Shown here piece by piece: positions 16,296 to 25,373 of a stretch of 64,000 nucleotides of DNA. Numbering within the stretch: the stretch's first letter is position 1; every line of letters starts with the position of its first letter. The DNA lies in NCBI RefSeq assembly GCF_900089585.1, contig NZ_FLRH01000003.1:3052501-3116500 (forward strand), in the 5' to 3' direction. The stretch comes from Micromonospora sediminicola. GTDB lineage: Bacteria > Actinomycetota > Actinomycetes > Mycobacteriales > Micromonosporaceae. Position numbers and translations under genes: made by a program. The notes below the pieces were generated by a model that saw nothing but the letters and a program-made list of their open reading frames with translations, had not been told where the DNA came from and ran no database searches.

Positions 16296-17335
16296 CGGTG
16301 GCGCTCGACCACGTAGTCCGTCAGGTCGAGCAGGAACCGGCCGTCCTCGGTGTCGGCCGCCGCTCCCAACGCCCGCTGCCCCTCGCGCCGGGCGGCCTCC
16401 GCGAGGTCCCGGGCGCTGCGCCGCGCCGACTCCACGCAGTCGTAGGCGAGCAGCCGCCCGTGCAGCCAGCGCACCTCGGACGCGGTGCGCTGCCCGCGCC
16501 GCCGGCTCAGGAAGTCGAGCGTCCGCTCGCGTTCGTCGGCGGTGCACCGTCGCATGAAGTCGATCAGGATGAGCGTCCGCTTGCCCTCCCAGAGATCGCC
16601 GGCGATCTCCTTGCCGTAGCGGGCGTAGTCGCCGACGAGGTTGAGCGCGTCGTCCTGGATCTGGAACGCCGCGCCCAGGTACCACCCGTAGCGGTCCAGC
16701 ACGTCGACCGCGTTCTGCCGGCCGGTGGCGACGAGGATCCCGGCCCGGCACGGGTAGATGCACGTGTACCAGGAGGTCTTCTTCAGGCACATCCGGTAGT
16801 AGTCGTCCGCGTCCAGCTCGGACACGTTGTCGCGGATCCAGCCGATCTCGATCGCCTGCCCCTCCAGGGAGTGGCGCAGCATGAGCTCGGTCTCCTCGAA
16901 CAGCCGCCAGGCGATCCCGGAACCGAGCGCCGCCCGGTTCGCGGCGAGCCGCTGCAACGCCAGCAGGTTGGTCATGTTGCCCACGTTCAGGGCCACGCCG
17001 ACGCCGTACTCGGCGTGCAGGGTCGCCGCCCCGCGCCGCTGCTCGCTCTCGTCCTGGATGTCGTCGTGGATGAGGAAGGCATTGTGGAACAGCTCCACGG
17101 TGACGGCGGCGTTGAGCCCCACCGCCTCCGCGCCGCCGAACGCCCGGCACGTGGCGAGGCAGAGCGCGGCCCGCAGCCCCTTGCCCCACCGGCGCGGATA
17201 CTCCGCGACCAGGTCGTAGAGGTATCGCGGACCGCCCGACGGCAGGTCGTCGAGCAGCGCGCCGAGGGCGAGCCCGCGATAGCGCTCCAGCACCCGTTCC
17301 ACGTGCCCGCCGGCCACTCCGGTGGTCGGCGCCAT
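16292..17335 (-). CDS. Polyprenyl diphosphate synthase
   Basis: 347 residues. Both aspartate-rich motifs are present: FLIHDDIQDESEQRRG (first, DDxxD) and FQIQDDALNL (second). They bind Mg-diphosphate during head-to-tail condensation of isopentenyl diphosphate onto an allylic primer. KGKR-like basic residues appear in WGKGLRAALCLATC and WEGKRTLILI. Product chain length (C15, C20 or longer) cannot be read with confidence. The upstream 138-residue gene ends 7 bases before this start, so the two are probably one operon. No terpene cyclase or phytoene synthase lies nearby. Confidence 0.92.
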   Translation of the reverse strand: MAPTTGVAGGHVERVLERYRGLALGALLDDLPSGGPRYLYDLVAEYPRRWGKGLRAALCLATCRAFGGAEAVGLNAAVTVELFHNAFLIHDDIQDESEQRRGAATLHAEYGVGVALNVGNMTNLLALQRLAANRAALGSGIAWRLFEETELMLRHSLEGQAIEIGWIRDNVSELDADDYYRMCLKKTSWYTCIYPCRAGILVATGRQNAVDVLDRYGWYLGAAFQIQDDALNLVGDYARYGKEIAGDLWEGKRTLILIDFMRRCTADERERTLDFLSRRRGQRTASEVRWLHGRLLAYDCVESARRSARDLAEAARREGQRALGAAADTEDGRFLLDLTDYVVERHR

Positions 17336-17342
17336 CGCCCGG

Positions 17343-17759
17343 CTACTTCTCCGACCGCGGCCGGCTGCGCGGGGCCGGCGTCGCCAGCCGGTCCGCGAGC
17401 CCGTTGGCCACGTCCGGGGCCAGCCGCGCGAGATTGAGGACGGTGTCCAGCGCGTCGTGCGCGTCCGAGGTGTAGCGGCGGACGACCTCACCGCGCTGGT
17501 CGTCGGCCATCTTCAGTTGCGCGACCACGGTGTCGATGAGGGCGTGCCCGTCGGTGCGGACCCGCGCGACGAGTTCGTCGAACGCCTCCGGGTCCACCCT
17601 GCGGTCCGCGCTCAGCTTCTCCTCGAGCCGCCGGGCGCCGGCCAGCCCCGCCGCGAGTTCCTCCTCCAGCACCGAGGCCGCGTGGGTGACGGTCTCGGAG
17701 GTCTCGCCGGCCACCTTCTCGAAACGTTCGTTGGTGCGCTCACGCTCGCCGTTCTCCAT
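17343..17759 (-). CDS. Small charged helical protein, function unknown
   Basis: 138 residues, strongly helical and charged (SVLEEELAAGLAGARRLEEKLSADRR), a probable coiled coil without membrane or catalytic motifs. It lies 7 bases upstream of the polyprenyl synthase on the same strand, so co-transcription is likely. ATG 17759 is preferred over GTG 17774. No family recognised. Confidence 0.6.
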   Translation of the reverse strand: MENGERERTNERFEKVAGETSETVTHAASVLEEELAAGLAGARRLEEKLSADRRVDPEAFDELVARVRTDGHALIDTVVAQLKMADDQRGEVVRRYTSDAHDALDTVLNLARLAPDVANGLADRLATPAPRSRPRSEK

Positions 17760-17834
17760 GGGCGCAGTGTTCACCCGGGTGCCGACGGCGGGCCAGAGGT
17801 GTGTCGCGATGGTGACTCAGCGTATCGACGCAGG

Positions 17835-18200
17835 TCAGGGTTGATCGAGCCGGGCCCGCAGGGCGGGCGGCGCCACCGACCGGTAGCCGTCCCGGATGAC
17901 CTCGGCCAGCTCGGCCTCGCCGATGCCGGTGTCGAGGCGTACGCCGATCCAGCCCCGGTGCCCGACGTAGGGCGGACGGAAGAAGGTGCGCGGGTCGACC
18001 GCGACCAGCTCGACGGCCGCGCCGGCCGGCGCGGCGCACCACAGGTGCGGGAACTCGTCCCGGTGGTGCCCGTCGGGCCAGACCGAGGCGAACGACGTCC
18101 GGCCGCGGACGAACCAGGTCGGGGTGCCGTGGCTCAGCCGCTCCGTCACCTCGGGCAGCGCCAGGCAGGTCCGCCGGATGGCCGCCACGATGTCCGTCAT
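17835..18200 (-). CDS. MmcQ/YjbR family protein
   Basis: 121 residues. The pattern LPEVTERLSHGTPTWFVRGRTSFASVW, followed by FRPPYVGHRGWIGVRLD, is that of the MmcQ/YjbR (CyaY-like fold) family. These are often called DNA-binding but are biochemically poorly known. Expression is probably from a leaderless transcript: TACCGT (plus coordinates 18207-18212) lies six bases before the ATG. Complete at the usual length of about 115-125 residues. Confidence 0.85.
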   Translation of the reverse strand: MTDIVAAIRRTCLALPEVTERLSHGTPTWFVRGRTSFASVWPDGHHRDEFPHLWCAAPAGAAVELVAVDPRTFFRPPYVGHRGWIGVRLDTGIGEAELAEVIRDGYRSVAPPALRARLDQP

Positions 18201-18206
18201 CGATCC

Positions 18207-18212
18207 ACGGTA
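18207..18212 (-). promoter_or_regulatory. -10 element of a leaderless transcript (YjbR-like gene)
   Basis: On the minus strand TACCGT, then six bases, then ATG: the TANNNT-N6/7-RTG layout of leaderless actinobacterial genes. No -35 was recognised. Confidence 0.45.
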
Positions 18213-18281
18213 CGACAGCGTCGGGGGACGGTGACCTCCGGTGGGGTCGATCTGTCGGAGGGGCGTGGGAGGGTGGCGGCC

Positions 18282-18956
18282 GTGACCGGATGGATCTACA
18301 ACGAACGCCCGGCGGGCATCACCTTCCTGACCGAGCGGATCGGCGAGCCCGGCCGCGGCGAGATCGAGGCCGAGATCTGGGGCCGGGTGGTCCGCGGCGA
18401 GGTCGACCCGAACGACTTCGTGGACTTCTTCGACGACGACGACGAGCGGCACGGCGCCACCGACGACGAGCTGCGGGCCGCCTTCGAGCGGGCGGTGACC
18501 GCGCGGCGGGAGCAGCAGCGCGGTTGGGGCGAGGTGCGGGGCAACCTGACCCGCGCCTTCGCCGAGCTGAACGGGATCGGCGTGCTGGCCCGAGAGAACT
18601 TCAGCTGCTGCGGCACCTGCGCGGCGGCCGAGATCCACGACGAGCGGGACGACTCGCGCCACTGGCGGGGCTACCTCTGGTTCCACCAGCAGGACACGGA
18701 GGCGTTGCTCGCGAGCGAGGACGGCGGGGTCTACCTCGGCTACGGCGTCTACCCGCCGGCCGACTTCGACGAGGCCGCCTACGACGCTCTCAGCGAGGCC
18801 GACCAGCGGGCCCGCTACCAGGCGGACCTGGAACGGCTGCTCGACGGGGAGGTGTTCCCGGTGCTCCACCGGCACGGCATGCGGGTGGAGTGGAACCGGC
18901 GGCAGTCCACCCGGATCCGGGTCAGCGGCGCCCGGTGGTACGCGCCGCTGACGTGA
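18282..18956 (+). CDS. DUF6891-type hypothetical protein
   Basis: 224 residues, acidic. The segment ENFSCCGTCAAAEIHDER with three clustered cysteines, and the C-terminal HGMRVEWNRRQSTRIRV, match a family of uncharacterised actinobacterial proteins (DUF6891). The cysteine cluster may bind metal. GTG 18282 follows GGGAGGG by eight bases; GTG 18273 is also in frame but sits on the ribosome site. No operon partner. Confidence 0.65.
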   Translation: MTGWIYNERPAGITFLTERIGEPGRGEIEAEIWGRVVRGEVDPNDFVDFFDDDDERHGATDDELRAAFERAVTARREQQRGWGEVRGNLTRAFAELNGIGVLARENFSCCGTCAAAEIHDERDDSRHWRGYLWFHQQDTEALLASEDGGVYLGYGVYPPADFDEAAYDALSEADQRARYQADLERLLDGEVFPVLHRHGMRVEWNRRQSTRIRVSGARWYAPLT

Positions 18957-18972
18957 CGGGTCGCGACGTCAG
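18948..18972. terminator. Short hairpin between convergent genes
   Basis: CTGACGT (18948-18954) and ACGTCAG (18966-18972), an 11-base loop. It overlaps both 3' ends and is weak. Confidence 0.3.
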
Positions 18973-21203
18973 GTCCGGCGCAGCCGCTCCGCGAGGTCCC
19001 GGACCGCGTCGTCGAATCGGGGATCGTTCTCGCCGGGCCAGTGTCCGACGATGGGCGGCGAGACGGTGTCGGTCGTGGGCACCACGACGCCGCACGGGTC
19101 GCGCAGCCGCCGGTCCACCGTGCCGACCGGTCCGGCGACGGTCGGCGGCTCGCCGTCGCGGTGCGGCGAGAAGATCCAGCTGCCCACCGGGTCGGTGTCG
19201 CGCCAGAGGTTGAGCCACCGCCAGCCGACCCGGTCGCCCACCTCGCACAGCGCGGCGTCGTCGACGTAGGCGGGGAAGAGTTCGGCGTAGAGGCGGCGCA
19301 GCGGTGAGCCGTACGTCAGCAGCGCCACCCGGTCACCGACGCCCGGCGGCAGTTGGAGCACGGTCGCGGCGAGCAGCACCGAGCCGTGGCTGTGCCCGGC
19401 GAGCAGCACCCGGTCGCCGCACGAGGTCAGATGGCAGATGCGTCGGGTCAGCTCCGGCACGGCCCGCTCGGCATAGCAGCGGGGCGCGAAGGGGTGCGCG
19501 ATCCGGGGCCAGAACGTGCCCAGGTCCCACAGCACCCCGACGTAGCGGCGGAACTCCGCCGTCCGGTACGCGAACAGGCCGCCGACCACGAGCCCGAGCA
19601 CGAGCGCCGCGATCGCGTAGCTGCCCATCGCGATGCCGAAGTTGACCAGTCCCTCGGGTATCCCGGTCCACCGTTCGAGCACGGTCCCCGGGTAGAGCCC
19701 CAGCAGGCCGAGCGTGCTGGTGGCCATGCCGAACCCGGCGAGCCCGGCGTAGACCACGGCGAGCGGCGCCAGCCGGTCGGTGAACCGGGCCCGGGCGACG
19801 ACCTTGCGGACCTGGTCGAGCCGCGGCGCGGCCTCGGGCGGGGCGTCCGGGAAGTCGCGGGCGACCGCGGCGCGGGCGGCGCGGCGTCGCCCCGGCCGGG
19901 AGGCCAGCAGCACCACGACGCCGACCGCCACCGCGGCCAGCACGGCGAGGAAGAACGCGAAGAGCGCCCACTTGTACGCGAGCGGCGGACCGGTGGGTGA
20001 GTACAGCCCGGTCGACGCGCCCCGGTCGAGCAGGTCGCCGACCCGGTAGGCCAGTTCGGCGGAGAACGCCACCGCCACCCCGGTGGCCACGGCGGCGAGG
20101 ACCGGCGCGCCCAGCCCCCGCAGCGGCGCGTCCTCCCGGGCGCGGCCGCGTCCGCGTACCACCACCACCCAGAGCGCGGTCAACAGCAGGGTCTGCGCGA
20201 AGAACAGCCAGGACACCGTCGCGGCGTAGCCGGGCAGCGCGTCCGCCGACGGCCACGGCGCCGGGTCCACGGCCACCGCGACGAGGACGACCGCGGTGAG
20301 CCCGCCGGACGTGACGCGCAGGACACGGGTGACCCGGTCGAGCCCCGGCACCCGCTCGGGCCGGTCGACGAGCGGATGGGCGCAGACCAGCCCGAAGCAG
20401 GCGACGAGCACGGCGCCGGCGGTCACCATCAGGGCGACGGTGCCGGGGGAGGCTCCGCCGCCGGCCCGGGCGAGCAGCAGGACGAGGTCCAGGACGGCGA
20501 ACGCGGCGGCGACGTGGATCGCGCGCAGCCGCTCGACCACCGGCATGGCGTCCCACTGCCCCACGTCGCTGAGTCGGTGCGTACCCGAGGGTCGGGGTAC
20601 GCCCTGGAACGCCTGTCGGCTCCAGCTCGCGCCCGCGCCGAGTCGCCAGACCAGGACGACGGCGCCGGCCGGCACCAGCGCGAGCACGGCCAGCCGCACG
20701 CCGAGCGGCCGGCCGCCGAGCCAGGACAACCAGGCCCGCCCGGACAGGCAGCTCGGCATCGCCATGCACTTCCAGCCGACCTGGTCCAGCGCCACCCCGG
20801 CGACGGTGAGCACGTACAGCGCGGTCAGGGTGAGCGCCAGCACCCGGCACAGCGCCTTCGTCACCGTCGTGGCGGCCGGGCCCTGACCGTCCGGCCGCAT
20901 CCAGAGCGCCACGTTGCCGAGCATGAAGGGCAGCAGGAAGACCAGGGACACGGTCCGGACCGCGGTGCCCGAGGGCAGCTCGCTCCACCGGTACGCCTCC
21001 AGGAGCACCCCACCCGGCCCGCGGGTGTCGGGGTAACCGGGCGGGGGACGGTGGAAGCCGCCGCTGCGGTCGCCGGTGACCTGGCGCGTGTTCGGCCGGT
21101 CCAGGATCCGCCGCGCGTCGGCGCCCGAGACGCCGTGCACCCGCAGCTCGACCACGTCGCCGGAGCCGGAGGGCGGGCGCGGCGGTCTCGGCGTGTCCGC
21201 CAT
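18969..21203 (-). CDS. Large integral membrane protein with an alpha/beta-hydrolase (lipase-like) active-site motif
   Basis: 744 residues. The N-terminal 80 are soluble and begin VVELRVHGVSGADARRIL, which resembles the first strand of alpha/beta hydrolases (HGV). Multiple hydrophobic helices follow between about residues 85 and 560. The C-terminal part carries LLAGHSHGSVLL, a GxSxG nucleophile elbow near residue 602, and YGSPLRRLYAELFPAY as in lipases. The fold therefore seems interrupted by a membrane region. Substrate unknown; a membrane-bound lipase or esterase is the best guess. ATG after GGGAGGGG. Monocistronic. Confidence 0.65.
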   Translation of the reverse strand: MADTPRPPRPPSGSGDVVELRVHGVSGADARRILDRPNTRQVTGDRSGGFHRPPPGYPDTRGPGGVLLEAYRWSELPSGTAVRTVSLVFLLPFMLGNVALWMRPDGQGPAATTVTKALCRVLALTLTALYVLTVAGVALDQVGWKCMAMPSCLSGRAWLSWLGGRPLGVRLAVLALVPAGAVVLVWRLGAGASWSRQAFQGVPRPSGTHRLSDVGQWDAMPVVERLRAIHVAAAFAVLDLVLLLARAGGGASPGTVALMVTAGAVLVACFGLVCAHPLVDRPERVPGLDRVTRVLRVTSGGLTAVVLVAVAVDPAPWPSADALPGYAATVSWLFFAQTLLLTALWVVVVRGRGRAREDAPLRGLGAPVLAAVATGVAVAFSAELAYRVGDLLDRGASTGLYSPTGPPLAYKWALFAFFLAVLAAVAVGVVVLLASRPGRRRAARAAVARDFPDAPPEAAPRLDQVRKVVARARFTDRLAPLAVVYAGLAGFGMATSTLGLLGLYPGTVLERWTGIPEGLVNFGIAMGSYAIAALVLGLVVGGLFAYRTAEFRRYVGVLWDLGTFWPRIAHPFAPRCYAERAVPELTRRICHLTSCGDRVLLAGHSHGSVLLAATVLQLPPGVGDRVALLTYGSPLRRLYAELFPAYVDDAALCEVGDRVGWRWLNLWRDTDPVGSWIFSPHRDGEPPTVAGPVGTVDRRLRDPCGVVVPTTDTVSPPIVGHWPGENDPRFDDAVRDLAERLRRT

Positions 21204-21353
21204 GGCCCCTCCCAGGTCGACGCCGGCGCCGGCCGGCCGGCGTCCGGTCGTCCGCGTGGCGGGGCGCGCCTACCCGTTCCACCGGCGATCACGCCTGCCC
21301 CGCCGGTCCCGGTGCGACGGCGGCCGCCTCCGGCCCTGTGCTATCCAGGTCTC

Positions 21354-22301
21354 ATGGCCGACATCCGCGATCACCGACTGCTCTACGGCTGCATGGGCCT
21401 GGGCGGCGACTGGAACACCGAACCGTACGGCGCGCGGGAGATCGCGGCGGCGGAGGCGGCGGTCGAGGCCGCCCTGGAGATCGGCGTCACCGCGTTCGAC
21501 CACGCGGACATCTACCGCCACGGCAAGTCCGAGGCCGTCTTCGGTGAGGTGCTCGCCCGCGCGCCGGACCTGCGGGCGCGCATCCTGCTGCAGACCAAGT
21601 GCGGCATCCGGCTGGACGGCGACGCCGGGCCGGGCCGGTACGACCTGCGCGGGACGCACATCGTGCGCAGCGTCGAGGAGAGCCTGGCCCGGCTGCGCAC
21701 CGACGTGATCGACGTGCTGCTGCTGCACCGCCCGGATCCGCTGGCCGACCCGGAGGACGTGGCGGCGGCGCTGACCTCGCTGCACCGGCAGGGGCTGGTG
21801 CGGCAGTTCGGCGTGTCGAACATGGCGGCGGCGCAGATCGCCCACCTCCAGGAGCCGCTGGAGGTTCCCCTCGTCGTGAACCAGTTGGAGATGAGCCTGG
21901 CCCGCCGGGACTGGGTGGAGGCGGGGGTCCTGGTGAACACGCCGGCGTCCACCGCGACCGGATTCCCGCTGGGCACCGTCGAGTACTGCCGGGCGAACCG
22001 GATCGGTCTGCAGGCGTGGGGCCCGCTCGCCGGGGGACGATTCACCGGCGCTCCCCGGACGCCGGGCGACCGGGCCACGGCGGATGTGGTCGCCGCGCTC
22101 GCCGAGCGCAGGGGGACCACACCGGAGGCCGTCGTCCTGTGGTGGGTGCAGCGGCATCCGGCCGGTGTGGCGCCGGTGATCGGCACGGCGCGTCCCGACC
22201 GCATCCGGGCGTGCCGGGACGCCGTCGCGCGCGAGCCGGAGCTGACCCGCGAGGAGTGGTACGAGCTGTGGCTCGCCGCCCGGGGCGAGCCGCTGCCCTG
22301 A
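21354..22301 (+). CDS. Aldo/keto reductase
   Basis: 315 residues. The Asp-Tyr-Lys-His catalytic set is visible: FDHADIYRHGKSE (Asp, Tyr), LLQTKCGI (Lys) and DVLLLHRPDPL (His). The C-terminal PVIGTARPDRIRAC is the NADP-binding region. The enzyme likely reduces an aldehyde or ketone with NADPH; close relatives include YdhF-type reductases. Single gene, convergent with the esterase and separated from it by a hairpin. Confidence 0.9.
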   Translation: MADIRDHRLLYGCMGLGGDWNTEPYGAREIAAAEAAVEAALEIGVTAFDHADIYRHGKSEAVFGEVLARAPDLRARILLQTKCGIRLDGDAGPGRYDLRGTHIVRSVEESLARLRTDVIDVLLLHRPDPLADPEDVAAALTSLHRQGLVRQFGVSNMAAAQIAHLQEPLEVPLVVNQLEMSLARRDWVEAGVLVNTPASTATGFPLGTVEYCRANRIGLQAWGPLAGGRFTGAPRTPGDRATADVVAALAERRGTTPEAVVLWWVQRHPAGVAPVIGTARPDRIRACRDAVAREPELTREEWYELWLAARGEPLP

Positions 22302-22314
22302 CCGGGCCGACGCC

Positions 22315-22342
22315 GCGGGGACGGCGACGCGGCCGTCCCCGC
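22315..22342. terminator. Bidirectional hairpin between convergent genes
   Basis: Perfect 11-bp stem GCGGGGACGGC (22315-22325) and GCCGTCCCCGC (22332-22342) with a 6-base loop, lying between the ends of the aldo/keto reductase and the esterase. Confidence 0.65.
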
Positions 22343-22352
22343 AGCGTGGCGC

Positions 22353-23705
22353 TCAGGCGGCGGCGCAGGCCGCGCCGTTGAGTGTGAAGGCGGTCGGTCG
22401 GGCGGTGTTGCCGGTGTGCGTGGCCTGGAAGCCGATGCTGGTCGACCCGTTCGGCGGGATGACCGCGTTGTAGGCGACGTTGCGGGCGGTCACCTGGCCG
22501 GAGGTGGGGGAGTAGGTCGCGTTCCACCCCGAGGTGACGGTCTGGCCGGCGGGCAGCGTGAACGCCAGGGACCAACCGTTCACCGCGACCGCGGAGGTGT
22601 TGCGGACGGTGACGTTCGCGGTCAGCCCGGAGTTCCACGCGTTGACCTCCACGGCCACCGTGCAGGCGCCGGCACCCGGTGACGTGGTGGGGGTCGGTGA
22701 CGTGGTGGGGGTCGGCGACGCGGTGGGCGTCGGTGAGCCGGTCGGGCTGGGCGAGGTGGTCGGGCTCGGCGGCGTGGTCAGGCCGAAGAACTGGACGGCC
22801 GCCGCGGCCATGCCGCTCGCGGGCAGGCTGTGCCCGGCTCCCTGGATGCTGTAGGCCTCGACCTGCACGGTGCCGGCGCCGTCGGCGTACCGGCGCCGGT
22901 TCCAGTTCGCCTGCGGCGTGTCGGTGGAGGTCGGCGTCTGACCGAGCCCGAACACGTTCGTCCACTGCTCGATCGTCTCCTGGAGCAGCTGGTAGGGCAC
23001 GAGCGTGTCGCTGGTGCCGTGCCACAGCTGCACCCGGGGGCGGGGGCCGGACCAGCCGGGGTAGGCCTGGCGGACCGCGTCACCCCACTGTTGCGGGGTG
23101 CGGTCCATCGCGCCACCGGTGCACCGGCTGGTCCCGGGCGGGTAGTCCGCCGCGTTGGCGAAGCAGGTGAACGGCACGCCCATGAACGCGGCCCCGGCCT
23201 TGAACACGTCGGGGTAGAGGGCCAGCATGTGGTTGGTCATCATGCCGCCGGAGGAGCTGCCGGTGGCGTAGACCCGGTCCGGGTCCGCGCCGTACTGCTG
23301 CTGGACGTGCCGGATCATCGAGATGATCGACACCGGGTCGCTGCCGCCGCCGCGGCGCTTGGCGGCGTCGGACCAGGTGTCGAAGCAGTTGCCGAACCCG
23401 GCCTGCTGGGTGGCGGTGGGATAGATCACGATGAACCCGTACCGGTCGGCCAGGGCGGCGAACTCGCTGCCCGAGTAGAAGCCGGGGCCGGAGCCGCCGC
23501 AGCCGTGCATGGCCACCACGGTCGCCGGCCGGGCCGGACGGGAGTCGGGCACGTAGACGTGCATGCGCATCCGGCCGGGGTTGTCACCGAAGCTGGTCAC
23601 CTCGGTCAGCGTGGCCGCGTACGCGGGTCGGACGGTGGGGACGACCAGGCCGGCGGCCGTCAGGGCCGCGGCCAGGGCGAGCAGCGCAATGTTTCTGATT
23701 CGCAC
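22353..23705 (-). CDS. Secreted PHB-depolymerase/CE1-type esterase with C-terminal CBM2
   Basis: 450 residues. Signal peptide to about residue 31 (IRNIALLALAAALTAAG). The esterase domain of the PHB depolymerase/feruloyl-acetylxylan esterase family carries an oxyanion HGCGGSG, nucleophile GSSSGG, Asp in HGTSDTLVPY and His in GAGHSLP. A Ser/Thr/Pro linker (repeats of SPTPTTS) leads to a CBM2 module with its bracketing cysteines (CTVAVEV... to ...GAAC). The module suggests cellulose or xylan binding and so an acetylxylan or feruloyl esterase role, rather than PHB. GTG 23705 follows GAAGGAG. Confidence 0.88.
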   Translation of the reverse strand: MRIRNIALLALAAALTAAGLVVPTVRPAYAATLTEVTSFGDNPGRMRMHVYVPDSRPARPATVVAMHGCGGSGPGFYSGSEFAALADRYGFIVIYPTATQQAGFGNCFDTWSDAAKRRGGGSDPVSIISMIRHVQQQYGADPDRVYATGSSSGGMMTNHMLALYPDVFKAGAAFMGVPFTCFANAADYPPGTSRCTGGAMDRTPQQWGDAVRQAYPGWSGPRPRVQLWHGTSDTLVPYQLLQETIEQWTNVFGLGQTPTSTDTPQANWNRRRYADGAGTVQVEAYSIQGAGHSLPASGMAAAAVQFFGLTTPPSPTTSPSPTGSPTPTASPTPTTSPTPTTSPGAGACTVAVEVNAWNSGLTANVTVRNTSAVAVNGWSLAFTLPAGQTVTSGWNATYSPTSGQVTARNVAYNAVIPPNGSTSIGFQATHTGNTARPTAFTLNGAACAAA

Positions 23706-23865
23706 GGAGACTCCTTCGCGCGCCTGTCTGAGGCGCGGATCGGGCGGACGCCCTCGGCTCGCGGTCGGCCCGGTCGACCACGAGGGCGTGTCGCCCACGA
23801 CGAATGGCCTCGCTCGGCCCGGCTCCCTGTCGCGTGTCAGTTAGTGTTCCCGTCGAGCGTCGAAG

Positions 23866-23871
23866 TGTCAA
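23866..23871 (-). promoter_or_regulatory. Perfect -35 hexamer upstream of the esterase gene
   Basis: On the minus strand this reads TTGACA. A weak AACACT follows after 17 bases. The esterase start codon is about 160 bp downstream, giving a long leader with no gene in it. Confidence 0.35.
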
Positions 23872-23956
23872 TCGACGAAACCCGATGGATTACGAGGGTG
23901 CGCGCCGCGCCCGTCTACAGTCGACCCACCGTCCCCGAGCCGAGCCCGGAGCGTCT

Positions 23957-24922
23957 GTGGCAAGCCCCTTCGACATCGAGGAGATCTACCCCGACGACGG
24001 GGAGGTCCCGCCGCGGCTGCCCCGGCGGCAGGCCGGCGCGTCGCCGCAGGGGCTCGCGGTCACCCTCCTGGCGGACTACACCGTGCACAGCCGGGCGGCC
24101 CTGCCGTCCGCCGCCGTCGTCGCGCTGCTCGGCGAGTCCGGGGTGACCAGCGCGGGCGCCCGGACCGCGATCAGCCGGCTCGCCCGTCGCGGCGTGCTGG
24201 AGGGCAGCCGGCGGGGGCGGACCAGCGCCTACCGGCTCAGCCCCGCCGCCGCCGCCAACCTCTGCGCGGGAGGCCGGTGGATCCTCACCGCCACCACCGC
24301 CACCCCGTGGGACGGGTGCTGGACCGTCGTCGCCTTCTCGCTGCCGCAGGACCGCGCCGCGCAGCGCCGAGCCCTGCGCGGCCAGCTCCGCTGGCTGGGC
24401 TGCGCGCCGCTGTACGACGGGCTGTGGATCTCACCGTACGAGCTGGGGCCGGCGGCCCGCTCGCGTCTCGCTCCGCTCGCCGACGGCGCCGTGACCGTGT
24501 TCCGGGGCCGTCAGGCCGCCTCGGACCTGCTCGGCCAGCGGGCGCCCATCGAGGCCTGGGACCTCGCCACGATCCGCCGGCAGTACGAGACGTTCCTGCG
24601 CCGGTGGACCCCGCTGGCGGGCCGGTCGACGTCCCCGGGTGGCGCGGAGGCGGTGCGGGCGCGCACCGAGGTGATGGACACGTTCCGGCGCTTTCCCACG
24701 CTCGATCCGCGGCTGCCGCTGGAACTCCTGCCGGCGGACTGGCCCCGGCAGGCCGCGCGGGAGTTGTTCACGGCGGTCTACGACGGGCTGGCCGGACCGG
24801 CCGAGCGGCACGTCCGGGACGTCGTGGCGCGGTTCACCGACGACGTCCCGGACGGCATCCGGGCGCACACCACAGCGGACCTGCTCGCGGGCACGGACGG
24901 GGTCGCCTGCGCCGCCGAGTGA
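23957..24922 (+). CDS. PaaX family transcriptional regulator
   Basis: 321 residues. An N-terminal winged helix (TLLADYTVHSRAALPSAAVVALLGESGVTSAGARTAISRLARRGVLEG) is followed by the PaaX central domain (WDGCWTVVAFSLPQDRAAQRRALRGQLRWLG) and the C-terminal domain with LELLPADWP. PaaX in E. coli represses phenylacetate catabolism through phenylacetyl-CoA. No paa genes are in the window, so this paralogue may control something else. GTG 23957 follows GGAG. Confidence 0.88.
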   Translation: MASPFDIEEIYPDDGEVPPRLPRRQAGASPQGLAVTLLADYTVHSRAALPSAAVVALLGESGVTSAGARTAISRLARRGVLEGSRRGRTSAYRLSPAAAANLCAGGRWILTATTATPWDGCWTVVAFSLPQDRAAQRRALRGQLRWLGCAPLYDGLWISPYELGPAARSRLAPLADGAVTVFRGRQAASDLLGQRAPIEAWDLATIRRQYETFLRRWTPLAGRSTSPGGAEAVRARTEVMDTFRRFPTLDPRLPLELLPADWPRQAARELFTAVYDGLAGPAERHVRDVVARFTDDVPDGIRAHTTADLLAGTDGVACAAE

Positions 24923-24950
24923 GGCGACGGGCGCCCCGGGGGCCGGTCGC

Positions 24951-25373
24951 TCAGGTCGCGAGCCGGTCCGCGACGACCCGGGTACGCCGGCCGAGGGCGG
25001 CTACCGCGACGACGACGATCGGGACGAGGGTCAGGTGGCACAGCGCCAGCGTGGTCTTGCTGGTGGCGTCCAGGTCCGTGGGCAGGGTCATCAGGGCGAT
25101 CGTCAGGACGGCGAGCGCCGGGCCGACGACCGACGCGGCCCGGACGACCCAGCCGGCGCGCGGCGCGAGCAGGGCCACGGCGGTGAGCCCGACCAGCAGT
25201 GGCAGCGCGCTGAAGGCCGCCACGGTCAGCGCGTCGACCTCGGCCGGTCCGCCGGCGGCGGTGAACCGGAACGTGCCGCCGGCCGCCCGGCCCACGGCGT
25301 ACACGACGAGGTTGACGACCACCGCGCCCACGACGGCGAGCGCGACGATCGCGGCGCGGGACAGGTCAGCCAT
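24951..25373 (-). CDS. DUF6069 family membrane protein
   Basis: 140 residues with four hydrophobic helices (for example AIVALAVVGAVVVNLVVYAVG and LPLLVGLTAVALLA). The pattern matches DUF6069, a family of small actinobacterial membrane proteins of unknown function. Last gene of a three-gene operon with overlapping ends (8 bases with the SRPBCC gene), controlled by the ArsR-type regulator. Confidence 0.75.
   Translation of the reverse strand: MADLSRAAIVALAVVGAVVVNLVVYAVGRAAGGTFRFTAAGGPAEVDALTVAAFSALPLLVGLTAVALLAPRAGWVVRAASVVGPALAVLTIALMTLPTDLDATSKTTLALCHLTLVPIVVVAVAALGRRTRVVADRLAT

Noticed and set aside
13916..17437. A 1173-codon open frame running across several genes
   Set aside because: Very high GC removes stop codons from shadow frames. 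Its translation is Arg/Pro/Gly-rich with no domain and it overlaps genes with clear families. Other long shadows, such as 27309-30359, 34144-36297 and 45589-49551 on the minus strand, fail for the same reason.
16292..17759. Carotenoid or terpene cluster around the polyprenyl synthase
   Set aside because: No cyclase, phytoene synthase or desaturase is nearby; the only operon partner is a small helical protein.
22687..22780. Short repeats resembling a CRISPR or satellite
   Set aside because: These are codon repeats for the Ser/Thr/Pro linker of the esterase-CBM2 protein, with no unique spacers.
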